Shown piece by piece: positions 33,631-40,798 of a DNA stretch of 64,000 nt; the first letter of the stretch is position 1; the number at the start of each line of letters is the position of its first letter. The position numbers and the translations under genes are program-made. The notes beneath the pieces are model-generated. The model was not told the origin of the DNA, did not search any database, and worked only from the letters and a program-made list of their open reading frames with translations. The DNA is taken from assembly GCF_027107535.1 (NCBI RefSeq), contig NZ_CP114283.1, positions 3,968,001 through 4,032,000 of the forward strand. Direction: 5' to 3'. Source of the stretch: Streptomyces aurantiacus. Lineage in GTDB: Bacteria > Actinomycetota > Actinomycetes > Streptomycetales > Streptomycetaceae.

Positions 33631-34446
33631 GTGACGCAGGACTCGTCCGCCCCCAGCAAGGCGGCGTTCGCGAAGATCGACTCGACGGTGCCGCACTCGG
33701 CCCGGATCTGGAACTACTGGCTCGGCGGCAAGGACAACTACCCCGTCGACCACGAGGCGGGTGACGCGTTCCGCGAGGTCTTCTCCGGCATCACCGATCT
33801 CGCCCGTGACTCGCGGGCCTTCCTCGGGCGCGCCGTACGCCACCTGGCCGGCGAGGCCGGGATCCGTCAGTTCCTCGACATCGGCACCGGTCTGCCGACC
33901 GTCGACAACACGCATGAGATCGCCCAGGGGGTGGCACCCGAGGCGCGCATCGTCTACGTGGACAACGACCCCCTGGTGCTGGCCCATGCCCGGGTGCTGC
34001 TGACCAGCACCCCCGAGGGGGCGACGGCCTACGTCGACGCGGATCTGCACGATCCCGGCACCGTGCTGCGCGAGGCGTCGCGGACGCTGGACCTCACGCG
34101 GCCGGTCGCGCTCACCCTGATGCAGGTCAGCGGACACATAGCCGACTACGACGAAGCGCGACGCATCGTGGACGCGCTGATGGCGGCGCTTCCCTCCGGC
34201 AGCTACCTGGCGTTCAACGACAGCGTGGACACCAACAAGGCCAACGTCGAGGCGACCCGTCTCTACAACGAGAGCGGCGCGGCCCCGTACCACCTGCGGA
34301 GCCCCCAGCAACTGGCCGGCTTCTTCGACGGTCTGGAGCTGCTGGATCCGGGTGTCGTCCCCCTCACCGACTGGCGGCCCGACCCCGCGACCGCCGGTGC
34401 CGCCGGCGAAGTGATCGCCCTGTGCGGTGTCGCGCGCAAACCGTGA
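33631..34446 (+). CDS. DUF574-type SAM-dependent methyltransferase, copy 1
   Basis: A 271-residue class-I methyltransferase of the large Streptomyces DUF574/Methyltransf_19 family. It has the entry motif ARIWNYWLGGKDNYPVDHEAGD, the SAM motif FLDIGTGLPTVDNTHEIAQ, the acidic strand YVDNDPLVLAHARVLL, and a C-terminal FFDGLELLDPGVVPLTDWRPD. Expansion of the family in streptomycetes and its link to conservon-type systems are known, but substrates are not established. The GTG at 33631 has a perfect AAGGAGG at 33618-33624. A clear paralogue lies at 56818-57630; this copy reads LMQVSGHIADY where the other reads MMLGILNFVLD. Confidence 0.92.
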   Translation: MTQDSSAPSKAAFAKIDSTVPHSARIWNYWLGGKDNYPVDHEAGDAFREVFSGITDLARDSRAFLGRAVRHLAGEAGIRQFLDIGTGLPTVDNTHEIAQGVAPEARIVYVDNDPLVLAHARVLLTSTPEGATAYVDADLHDPGTVLREASRTLDLTRPVALTLMQVSGHIADYDEARRIVDALMAALPSGSYLAFNDSVDTNKANVEATRLYNESGAAPYHLRSPQQLAGFFDGLELLDPGVVPLTDWRPDPATAGAAGEVIALCGVARKP

Positions 34447-34596
34447 ACGGGCGGCGGCCGTGACCCCGTGAAACCAGTGTCGGGCCGCGCGGTGCTAGGC
34501 GGCCACGCGCCGGGCGGGGCGGGACCGCGGACGACGGACGCGCGCCCCGGCTCCGTCGATTTCGCACTCACGCCCGCGTATCGACAGGATGGGGTC

Positions 34597-35130
34597 ATGA
34601 CCGACATCCGTACCCCCCGCCTGCTGCTGCGTCGCTGGCACGACGACGACCTCCTTCCCCTCTCCGAGATCCAGTCCGACCCGGTGGTGATGCAGTGGAT
34701 CGGCGACGGCCGCCCGCGTTCCCTGGACGAGACCGCGCAGGACATCGAGGAGTGGGAGGAGGAGTGGGACGAGGAGGGCTTCGGGCTCTTCGCCGTCGAA
34801 CTCCTGGGTTCCGGAGAGCTGGCCGGAGCGGTCGGTCTGTACGTCGCGGACTCTCCCGCCGAGATCGCGGACCGGATCGCGATCAGCTGGCGGCTCGCGC
34901 GGGTCCTGTGGGGGCAGGGGTACGCGTCGGAGGCCGCTCACGCCGCGCTCGAATTCGCTGTCCAGGACCGGGGTATCGACCGGGTCGTCGCCGCGTCCAG
35001 GCCGGGCGACAGCGCCTCCGCCAACGTGCTGGACAAGCTCGGCATGCAGGCGGAGAGCACCGTGCAGGACCCGGTTCACGGGCACGACCTGAGGCTGTAC
35101 GCCATCGACCTGACGGAGTTCCAGGGCTGA
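34597..35130 (+). CDS. GNAT N-acetyltransferase (RimJ/RimL type)
   Basis: A 177-residue acetyltransferase transferring acetyl from acetyl-CoA to an amine, commonly a protein N-terminus or small molecule. It begins TDIRTPRLLLRRWHDDDLLPLSEI, the RimJ/RimL-like opening, and has the acetyl-CoA-binding loop LWGQGYASEAAHAALEFAV and the C-terminal SANVLDKLGMQAE. An acidic stretch (IEEWEEEWDEEGF) is unusual but fits the substrate-facing region. AGGATGGGG precedes the ATG at 34597. The target is unknown. Confidence 0.88.
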   Translation: MTDIRTPRLLLRRWHDDDLLPLSEIQSDPVVMQWIGDGRPRSLDETAQDIEEWEEEWDEEGFGLFAVELLGSGELAGAVGLYVADSPAEIADRIAISWRLARVLWGQGYASEAAHAALEFAVQDRGIDRVVAASRPGDSASANVLDKLGMQAESTVQDPVHGHDLRLYAIDLTEFQG

Positions 35131-35547
35131 CCCCCGCAACGGCGGCCGCGCGGAGGCGGGCGAGTGGAACCCCTGCCGGAGAGGCGCCCGGAAAGCCGGG
35201 CCCAGGTCGACACGTGCGTTGAGCTGGGCCGACAGGCCGAGGCGCAGGCGGTGTGGCGAGGGGCGCCGGGGGCGGGGCCGGAAGTGGCCGACGGAATGGC
35301 CGGAGTTCTATCTGGCCGGTCCGGTTCAGGCTACGTACGATGCGATCGCTCCCGGCCTTCACAGCTCCTTCACAGGGCCGGGTCGCTGTGCGCATGTAGT
35401 TGACATGTGCATGACTTTTCGTTCGCTGTCTGATCCAACGCACCTGGTCCGCGACGGCCCTTCGTGTACGCGAAGAGCCGCACCCCCCTCTTCACGGCGG
35501 GTCACGTCCCCGCCGCCGGAACACCGACGCAACGGATTGGAACACCC
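35131..35547. other. Intergenic region upstream of the DUF4360 gene
   Basis: About 417 nt without a gene I can support; frames present here are low-complexity Arg/Pro/Gly. It carries short GGCCGG-type inverted elements around 35280-35330 and an AT-richer stretch at 35395-35425 (gtagttgacatgtgcatgac), where TTGACA could be a promoter -35 element for the secreted-protein gene. Confidence 0.45.
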
Positions 35548-36198
35548 ATGGCTGGTGGGCTGCTTCTGAGTGGCGCGATCGCCGCTCTGTTCGCCACGGC
35601 ACTCCCCGCGCACGACCCGTCGACCGGGATCGTCGACCCGCCCCCGGACAAGATCGTCATCAAGGTCGCCACGGTGAACGGCTCCGGCTGCCCCCAGGGC
35701 ACCGCCGCCGTCGCCGTGTCCCCGGACAACACGGCCTTCACGGTGACCTACAGCGACTACCTCGCCCAGGTCGGAGGCAACTCGGATCCCACCGCGTTCC
35801 GCAAGAACTGCCAGCTCAACCTGATCGTCGCCGTGCCGGGGGGCTTCACGTACGCCATCGCCCGCGCGGACTACCGCGGCTTCGCCTCGCTCCAGGGGGG
35901 CGCCACCGCCACGGAGAAGGCCTCGTACTACTTCCAGGGATCGTCGAACACGGCCTCCATCACGCACCCCTTCAGGGGCCCCTACGACGACAACTGGCAG
36001 GCCACGGACACGACGGAATGGGCCCAACTGGTCTGGGCGCCCTGCGGTGTCCAGCGGAACTTCAACATCAACACCGAACTGCGCGTCAACGCGGGCACGT
36101 CGACTCCCGGCAGCACCAGCTTCATGACCATGGACTCGACCGACGGTGACATCAGCACCATCTACCATCTGGCCTGGAAGGAGTGCCCCAGCTCCTGA
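35548..36198 (+). CDS. Secreted DUF4360 protein
   Basis: A 216-residue exported protein. A signal peptide (MAGGLLLSGAIAALFATALPA) is followed by DKIVIKVATVNGSGCPQGTAAVAVSPDNTAFTVTYSDYLAQVG, the recognisable DUF4360 opening, and a beta-rich domain with four conserved cysteines (GSGCP, RKNCQLN, APCGV and the C-terminal KECPSS) likely forming two disulfides. This family is found in Streptomyces and in fungi; function is unknown. I start at ATG 35548 because it gives a clean signal peptide; GTG 35464 would add 28 residues and hide it. A perfect hairpin terminator follows directly. Confidence 0.87.
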   Translation: MAGGLLLSGAIAALFATALPAHDPSTGIVDPPPDKIVIKVATVNGSGCPQGTAAVAVSPDNTAFTVTYSDYLAQVGGNSDPTAFRKNCQLNLIVAVPGGFTYAIARADYRGFASLQGGATATEKASYYFQGSSNTASITHPFRGPYDDNWQATDTTEWAQLVWAPCGVQRNFNINTELRVNAGTSTPGSTSFMTMDSTDGDISTIYHLAWKECPSS

Positions 36199-36211
36199 CC
36201 CGTGTCCGGTC

Positions 36212-36250
36212 CCCCTGGCCGGCTCCTCCGCACCGGGAGCCGGCCAGGGG
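36212..36250. terminator. Terminator after the DUF4360 gene
   Basis: A perfect 15-bp stem (36212-36226 with 36236-36250) and 9-nt loop begins 13 nt past the stop codon. Confidence 0.9.
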
Positions 36251-36409
36251 AAGGCGCGCCCGAGGCAGCGGTCCCGCCGTGTTCCGGCGGCGGGACACAT
36301 CGTTTCGTCCGATGAGCACACGGCCCCGAACGAGGGGCGTGTGCTCGCTCTTTCCGGTGCCCTGGCGGACGAGGGCGTACCACCGGCGCACGAGCCCCGT
36401 TGCACGGAC

Positions 36410-36664
36410 ATGGACAGCACATTCGCCACAACGGGACCCTTCCTGGGTCGCGCGGGCCGCTCTCAGCCGTCCGTGGAACTCGCAGGCACCCCATGGACGG
36501 ATCCACCGATCTACGCCGCGCTGGTCGCCGACTGGCGCGCGCGTGGACGCATGGTCCCCGGGCGGCCCGAGGCGCAGTGGCCGGCGCGCTCCGCCCTGCG
36601 CCCGGCGCAGCCGGGAAGGCGACGAAGGGGCGGTCCGGGGCCGGGTGGAACCCAGGGATCGTGA
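36410..36664 (+). CDS. Possible small hypothetical protein
   Basis: An 84-residue frame from the ATG at 36410. Its middle part (ELAGTPWTDPPIYAALVADWRARGRMVPGRPEAQW) reads like real protein and reminds me of short Streptomyces proteins with a PPIYAxLVAxWRAxGRxVPG core, but the ends are low-complexity and there is no clear ribosome-binding site. The rest of the 36251-36682 interval shows nothing else. Treat as tentative. Confidence 0.3.
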   Translation: MDSTFATTGPFLGRAGRSQPSVELAGTPWTDPPIYAALVADWRARGRMVPGRPEAQWPARSALRPAQPGRRRRGGPGPGGTQGS

Positions 36665-36682
36665 CCGGCCGGTGACGGGATG

Positions 36683-37204
36683 TCAGCCGAGGTGTCCGGG
36701 GCGTGAGCCGGAGCGCGTCGCACGGCCGCCGGAACGCGCGGGCTCGCCGTTCACCAGGTCGGCGAGCATTCCGACGGCCTGGTGGAGCGCCACTTCGAGG
36801 GCCGTCGGCAGATGCAGGGTGCCGTGGCCGTCCGGCGGGATCAGCCAGCGCAGGGTCCCACTCGTCCGGCGGGGCGAGGGCGCGGCGATCCAGGCCCCCT
36901 TCCCCGAGTAGTGGATGTCCTGCCCCACCCAGTAGCTCTCCGGGTCCGGGGGAAGGAAGAAGCCCACGCGGTGGGCACCGAAGTCGGCGAGTGTGGGACC
37001 GGGCATCGGCAGCGGGAGGCGCAGAAGGGCGTCGAGGGCGAGAAGGCCGATCTCCTCCGGCACGCTCAGGACGTCCCAGAACCGCCCGGCCGGCAGCAGG
37101 ACGGCGCCGCTCGGCCCGTGCTCCCACTCGCGCTTGCAGGCCCGGGGGTCCACCGCGGCGGCTGCGAGCCACTCCACGGCCTGGTGCTGGGAAGCGCTTC
37201 TCAT
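36683..37204 (-). CDS. Conserved actinobacterial hypothetical
   Basis: A 173-residue soluble protein with no confident family. Readable features are a helical N-terminus (QHQAVEWLAAAAVDPRACKREWEHG), a middle stretch GAVLLPAGRFWDVLSVPEEIGLLALDALL, and the C-terminal APSPRRTSGTLRWLIPPDGHGTLHLPTALEVALHQAVGMLADLVNG. It resembles the short Streptomyces proteins sometimes annotated as DNA primase/polymerase-like, but I see no catalytic Asp pair and would not assign that function. GAGGAG lies just before the ATG at 37204. An AT-rich palindrome is about 110 bp upstream. Confidence 0.7.
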   Translation of the reverse strand: MRSASQHQAVEWLAAAAVDPRACKREWEHGPSGAVLLPAGRFWDVLSVPEEIGLLALDALLRLPLPMPGPTLADFGAHRVGFFLPPDPESYWVGQDIHYSGKGAWIAAPSPRRTSGTLRWLIPPDGHGTLHLPTALEVALHQAVGMLADLVNGEPARSGGRATRSGSRPGHLG

Positions 37205-37649
37205 GTCACTCCTCTTCGACCGGTGTCCGGTGCGAGCGGACAGTGCTTCCCCCCTGTACGGGCACGGCCCGGGCCTGAGCGAAGTTCCCGAGGCGATGCC
37301 CAGAGTCATATTCGTAGATATATCTATCCCATGGAAGGGGTGGCGCGCCGTGGCGTTTGTCCGTAGAACACCCGGACTTGGGACGGCTGTGCGATCCGTG
37401 TGCGTGGGAGGAGGCATCGCCGCGAACGCCGCGGTCGCGGCACGGGCCCTGCTCGTCCACATCTGCCGCCGCGCGACGCGTCGGCGCCCGCGACTCCCGT
37501 GCCGGGACCCGCTGGCACCCCTGGTGAAGACCGCACGGAGCCTGAACTACGGCGGCGGTGAGTTCCTCGGCCCGGACGACCGCGACAGATGAAGGGCCGT
37601 CCTGCGCGACCGCCCACACACCGTCGCTCACCGGCCCCGGAGCGGGCGG
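37205..37649. other. Region without a supported gene
   Basis: About 445 nt. It carries an AT-rich 12-bp palindrome at 37315-37326 and probably the promoter of the minus-strand gene ending at 36683. Plus-strand frames to 37592 give Arg/Ala-rich peptides that I cannot support as genes. Confidence 0.45.
37315..37326. promoter_or_regulatory. AT-rich palindrome, possible operator
   Basis: TAGATATATCTA is a perfect 12-bp palindrome of 10 A/T and 2 G/C in DNA of about 70% GC. It lies ~110 bp upstream of the 36683-37204 gene and may be an operator. No regulator gene adjoins it. Confidence 0.45.
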
Positions 37650-38045
37650 TCACCCCGAGGTGTCCACCGGGAGGCCGTGAGCGGACGCATGCCCGGTGCC
37701 CGAGAAGATCACCCCGGGACCGGAGGGGGCCTGGTTGAGGACCCACAGCCCGATCAGCGTGGCGAGGGTGAAGACGACCGCGATCAGGATCGCGAGCACG
37801 AGCCGGCGGCGACGCTCACGGCGCACCCAGTCGCCACGGGCGGTGCGGTAGGCGTCGGGGGCGGCACGCACCCCGCAGGCCAGCAGCTCCAGGGCCGCGC
37901 GCAACTCCTGTTCCGTCCGGTCCCGGTCCGCGTGCGGCTGTTGCTCGGCCTCGGTCTCCGCGGGCGTCCGGCCCGTCGCGTGCCGGCGCGACGGCTCCTC
38001 CTCCGTGGGCTGGTTCCCGGTCCGGTCCGGGGAGGTGTCGTTCAT
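37650..38045 (-). CDS. Single-pass membrane protein paired with the ECF sigma factor
   Basis: A 131-residue protein with a polar, Glu/Arg-rich cytoplasmic N-terminus (~residues 1-80), one membrane helix (LVLAILIAVVFTLATLIGLWVL) and a short outer tail. Its ATG overlaps the stop of the sigma-factor gene by 4 nt, so the two are translationally coupled. That position and topology are those of an anti-sigma factor, but the zinc-binding HxxxCxxC motif is absent and similarity to known anti-sigma domains is not visible. An accessory or anti-sigma role is inferred from context. Confidence 0.72.
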   Translation of the reverse strand: MNDTSPDRTGNQPTEEEPSRRHATGRTPAETEAEQQPHADRDRTEQELRAALELLACGVRAAPDAYRTARGDWVRRERRRRLVLAILIAVVFTLATLIGLWVLNQAPSGPGVIFSGTGHASAHGLPVDTSG

Positions 38046-38719
38046 CGCCGGGCCTCCATGGCCTGGGTCAGGGCGGCGATGCCGCGCGCGGTGTGGGTCT
38101 TGACCGATCCGCCGGAGATTCCCATCGCGGCGGCTATCTCGCTCTCCTTCAGACCGAGCCAGTGGCGCAGGACGAGTGCTTCGCGCTGCCGTGCGGGCAG
38201 TTGCTGCAGTGCGTCGATCAGCACCCGCTGGTCGTCATGGAGCAGAGCGGTGCTCTCGGCGGAGGCCACGACGTCGGTCGGCGGCTTCTCGACATGCTTG
38301 CGCGCCACCTGGAGGTGACGTATCCGCATCCGGGTCAGATTGCACACCGTGGAGCGCAGGTACGCCTCCGCGGCCCCGGCGTCCCGCAGCCGGCGCCACT
38401 TCCGGTAGATCTGGTAGTACGCCTCGGCGACCACGTTCTCCGGGTCGTCCGCGCCGAGCAGCACGGCCAGCCGCAGCATCGAGGAGTAGTGCACCTCGAA
38501 GAGCTGGGCCAGGGCGGCCTCCCGTTCGGCGTCGACCGGATCACCGGCCGCAGGGGTGAGCGCCGCACCCTCCGGCGCCCCGGCCCCGGCCTGTCCTTCG
38601 AGGGTGACGGGGTCCGCCACCGCCGGCCGGACCGTCCCCGGCCGCGGAACGCGCGCCTCGGGGACGGCGGGCGAGGCGGCCTGCGCCATCGTCGCGCGGG
38701 TGTGCTGTCTGCGTCTCAC
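38042..38719 (-). CDS. ECF-type RNA polymerase sigma factor
   Basis: A 225-residue sigma-70 family protein. After a ~60-residue Pro/Ala leader comes region 2 (LAQLFEVHYSSMLRLAVLLGADDPENVVAEAYYQIYRKWRRLRD...AYLRSTVCNLTRMRIRH), then region 4 (LPARQREALVLRHWLGLKESEIAAAMGISGGSVKTHTARGIAAL), whose helix-turn-helix reads the -35 element. I use the GTG at 38719 because it overlaps the stop of the symporter gene by 4 nt; the ATG at 38689 inside the frame lacks a ribosome-binding site but remains possible. It sits between a solute symporter and a single-pass membrane protein, which suggests control by transport or a membrane signal. Confidence 0.9.
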   Translation of the reverse strand: MRRRQHTRATMAQAASPAVPEARVPRPGTVRPAVADPVTLEGQAGAGAPEGAALTPAAGDPVDAEREAALAQLFEVHYSSMLRLAVLLGADDPENVVAEAYYQIYRKWRRLRDAGAAEAYLRSTVCNLTRMRIRHLQVARKHVEKPPTDVVASAESTALLHDDQRVLIDALQQLPARQREALVLRHWLGLKESEIAAAMGISGGSVKTHTARGIAALTQAMEARR

Positions 38720-40278
38720 GGCTGGGGAGCTCCCGTCTCGGGCCGGCGTCTGACGGTCAGGCGTGGCGGCAGGCCGGTGGCGTCGGCCCCGCGCGGCACG
38801 CGGAGCCGCTCCAGGACCAAGGTGGCGACCAGTGCAACGGCGAGATTGAGCACCAGGGCGACGATGCCGGCGTAGATCTCCAGAGGCCGGCCGCCCGAAC
38901 CCAGGTTCACGATGGACGAGAAGCCTCCGCGCACCACCAGGAACGTGCCGGCCGCCATCCCCACGGCCCAGCCGGCCAGCAGCGCCCGCGGATGCAGCCG
39001 GCTCGTGAACAGCCCCACGGCGACGGCGGGAAAGATCTGCAGGATCCACACCCCGCCGAGCAGCTGAAGGTTGATCGCGTCCTGGTCACGCAGCCCGAAC
39101 ACGAACGCGACGGCCCCCACCTTCGCGGTCAGTGACACCGCTTTGGCGATGCGCACCTGCCGCTTGGGCGTGGCGGTCGGCTGCACGTACTCGACGTACA
39201 CGTTGCGTACGAAGCAGGTGGCGGCCGCGATCGACATGACGGCGGCCGGAACCAGCGCCCCGACCGTGATGGCCCCGAACACCAGCCCGGCCAGCGGTCC
39301 CGGCATCAACCGGTCCACCAGCATCGGCACGGCCGCCTCGGCGCCCCCGGCCGGGGCCCGCACCCCCGCGGCGAGGGCCGCGACACCGAGGAACCCGAAC
39401 AGGGCGAGCAGGCCCGTCCAGGCGGGCAGCGCCACGGAGACCTTCCGCAGGGTGCGCGGGCCGTCGGCGGCGAAACCGGCGGTGAGCACGTGCGGGTACA
39501 TGAGCAGGGCGAGCGCGGATCCCAGGGCGAGCGTGGCGTACGCGGGCTGCTGCTCGGGGGAGAGGAGCAGCGCCGAGTCGGCGACCGAGGTCCCGCCGAG
39601 CCGGTGCGCCGCGCCGCGGAAGACCGCGCCCGGTCCGCCGAGCCGCGCGAGGACCAGCCAGCACACCGCGGTGAGCGAGACGAAGACGGCCACCGCCTTG
39701 AGCGCGGAGATGACCGTGGGCGCGCGCAGCCCGTGCCGGTAGGTCGCCACCGCGAGACCCGCGAAGAGCGCCACCATGACCAGGTCGCCGCTCGCTCCCC
39801 GCGGGTAGACACCCCCGGCGGTGAGCACCGCGCGGATACCCAGCAGCTGAAGAGCCAGATAGGGCATCGTCGCGAGGATCCCGGTGAGCGCGACGACCAG
39901 GGCGAGCGGCGGCGAACCGTACCGTCCGCGGACGAAGTCGCCCGCGGTCACATAGCCGTGCCGGCGGGCCACCGACCACAGTCGTGCCAGCAGGACGAAG
40001 GCGAGCGGGCACACGATCACCGTGTAGGGGACCGCGAAGAAGGCGGGCGCGCCGTTCCCATAGGCCAGCCCGGGGACGGCCGTGAAGGTGTAGGCGGTGA
40101 AGATCGTGCCGCCCAGCAACAGCCAGGTCCACACCGGGCCCAGGCTCCGGTCGGCCAGCGCCCAGCCCTCCAGGGACGGCAGCCGGTCGGTGGGGCGCAG
40201 ACGGCGCGCGGTCACGGCGAGGAGCGACGCTCCGCCCGTCACGGCGAGAAACGTCGCCGTCATGGCGCCATCCGCCAT
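38716..40278 (-). CDS. Sodium:solute symporter (SSS family)
   Basis: A 520-residue membrane transporter with about 13 helices. Family marks include DRSLGPVWTWLLLGGTIFTAYTFTAVPG near residues 43-70, YVTAGDFVRGRYGSPPLAL, and the sodium-site region YPHVLTAGFAADGPRTLRK. Length matches pantothenate/monocarboxylate-like members; the substrate is not readable. Its 3' end overlaps the sigma-factor gene by 4 nt. A DUF3311 gene, usually on the same strand just upstream of an SSS gene, is here divergent at 40447. The CstA pyruvate/peptide transporter gene lies beyond that, so organic-acid uptake is plausible. Confidence 0.9.
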   Translation of the reverse strand: MADGAMTATFLAVTGGASLLAVTARRLRPTDRLPSLEGWALADRSLGPVWTWLLLGGTIFTAYTFTAVPGLAYGNGAPAFFAVPYTVIVCPLAFVLLARLWSVARRHGYVTAGDFVRGRYGSPPLALVVALTGILATMPYLALQLLGIRAVLTAGGVYPRGASGDLVMVALFAGLAVATYRHGLRAPTVISALKAVAVFVSLTAVCWLVLARLGGPGAVFRGAAHRLGGTSVADSALLLSPEQQPAYATLALGSALALLMYPHVLTAGFAADGPRTLRKVSVALPAWTGLLALFGFLGVAALAAGVRAPAGGAEAAVPMLVDRLMPGPLAGLVFGAITVGALVPAAVMSIAAATCFVRNVYVEYVQPTATPKRQVRIAKAVSLTAKVGAVAFVFGLRDQDAINLQLLGGVWILQIFPAVAVGLFTSRLHPRALLAGWAVGMAAGTFLVVRGGFSSIVNLGSGGRPLEIYAGIVALVLNLAVALVATLVLERLRVPRGADATGLPPRLTVRRRPETGAPQP

Positions 40279-40446
40279 GGCTCACCGCCCTTGGTGTTCC
40301 TGTGCCTTCACCCGTTGGTTGCGCACGTGGCCGGATCGGAGGACGCACGACCGGCGGGAAATCTTCTGGAAATTCGCTGTCAACCACTTCCGGCGGGTGG
40401 GCAACTCTTGCACAGGCCGACAGTGAACGGGAGAGGAGCGCAGGTC

Positions 40447-40668
40447 ATGACACCCATGGGTCATCACCGGCTACGGCGCGTCGCGACCGCCGTGCTGCTC
40501 CTCGCGCCCGCCGCGGGACTGCTGTGGGTCCCCTGGTACGCCGGTGAGAGCCCACGGCTCGCCGGGACACCGTTCTTCTACTGGTACCAGCTCGCCTGGG
40601 TTCCCGGATGCGGCCTGTGTCTGCTGGGCGCCTACGCCCTGACCAGGCAGGGCCGTCACGACCCCTGA
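40447..40668 (+). CDS. DUF3311 small membrane protein
   Basis: A 73-residue two-helix membrane protein: residues ~11-30 (RVATAVLLLAPAAGLLWVPW) and ~46-65 (WYQLAWVPGCGLCLLGAYAL), joined by YAGESPRLAGTPFFYW. This is the DUF3311 pattern, small proteins that usually accompany SSS symporters. GGAGAGGAG is ~6 nt before the leader to ATG 40447. Here it is divergent from the symporter gene and points toward cstA, so its partner could be either transporter. Its stop lies inside the first of two direct repeats. Confidence 0.8.
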   Translation: MTPMGHHRLRRVATAVLLLAPAAGLLWVPWYAGESPRLAGTPFFYWYQLAWVPGCGLCLLGAYALTRQGRHDP

Positions 40669-40702
40669 CCCGTACACCTGCCGGGTCCCTGACCCGTACA
40701 CC
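40663..40702. repeat. Direct repeat before cstA
   Basis: CCCTGACCCGTACACC occurs at 40663-40678 and again at 40687-40702 (24-bp period), the first copy overlapping the DUF3311 stop codon; a partial GTCCCTGACGCCC follows near 40736. They may be binding sites for a regulator of cstA or a local duplication. Confidence 0.6.
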
Positions 40703-40798
40703 GTTCGTCCGTAAGCCCGAACCGGCCGTGGCGCGTCCCTGACGCCCACGGGTCCGCAGTCGCACCACCCCACGTCACCGTCGAGGTGAGGAGCCGCC

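Noticed and set aside
37206..37631. 141-residue minus-strand frame and a plus-strand frame to 37592 in the same gap
   Set aside because: Both are Arg/Ala/Ser-rich without ribosome-binding sites or domains, and they cross the AT-rich palindrome.
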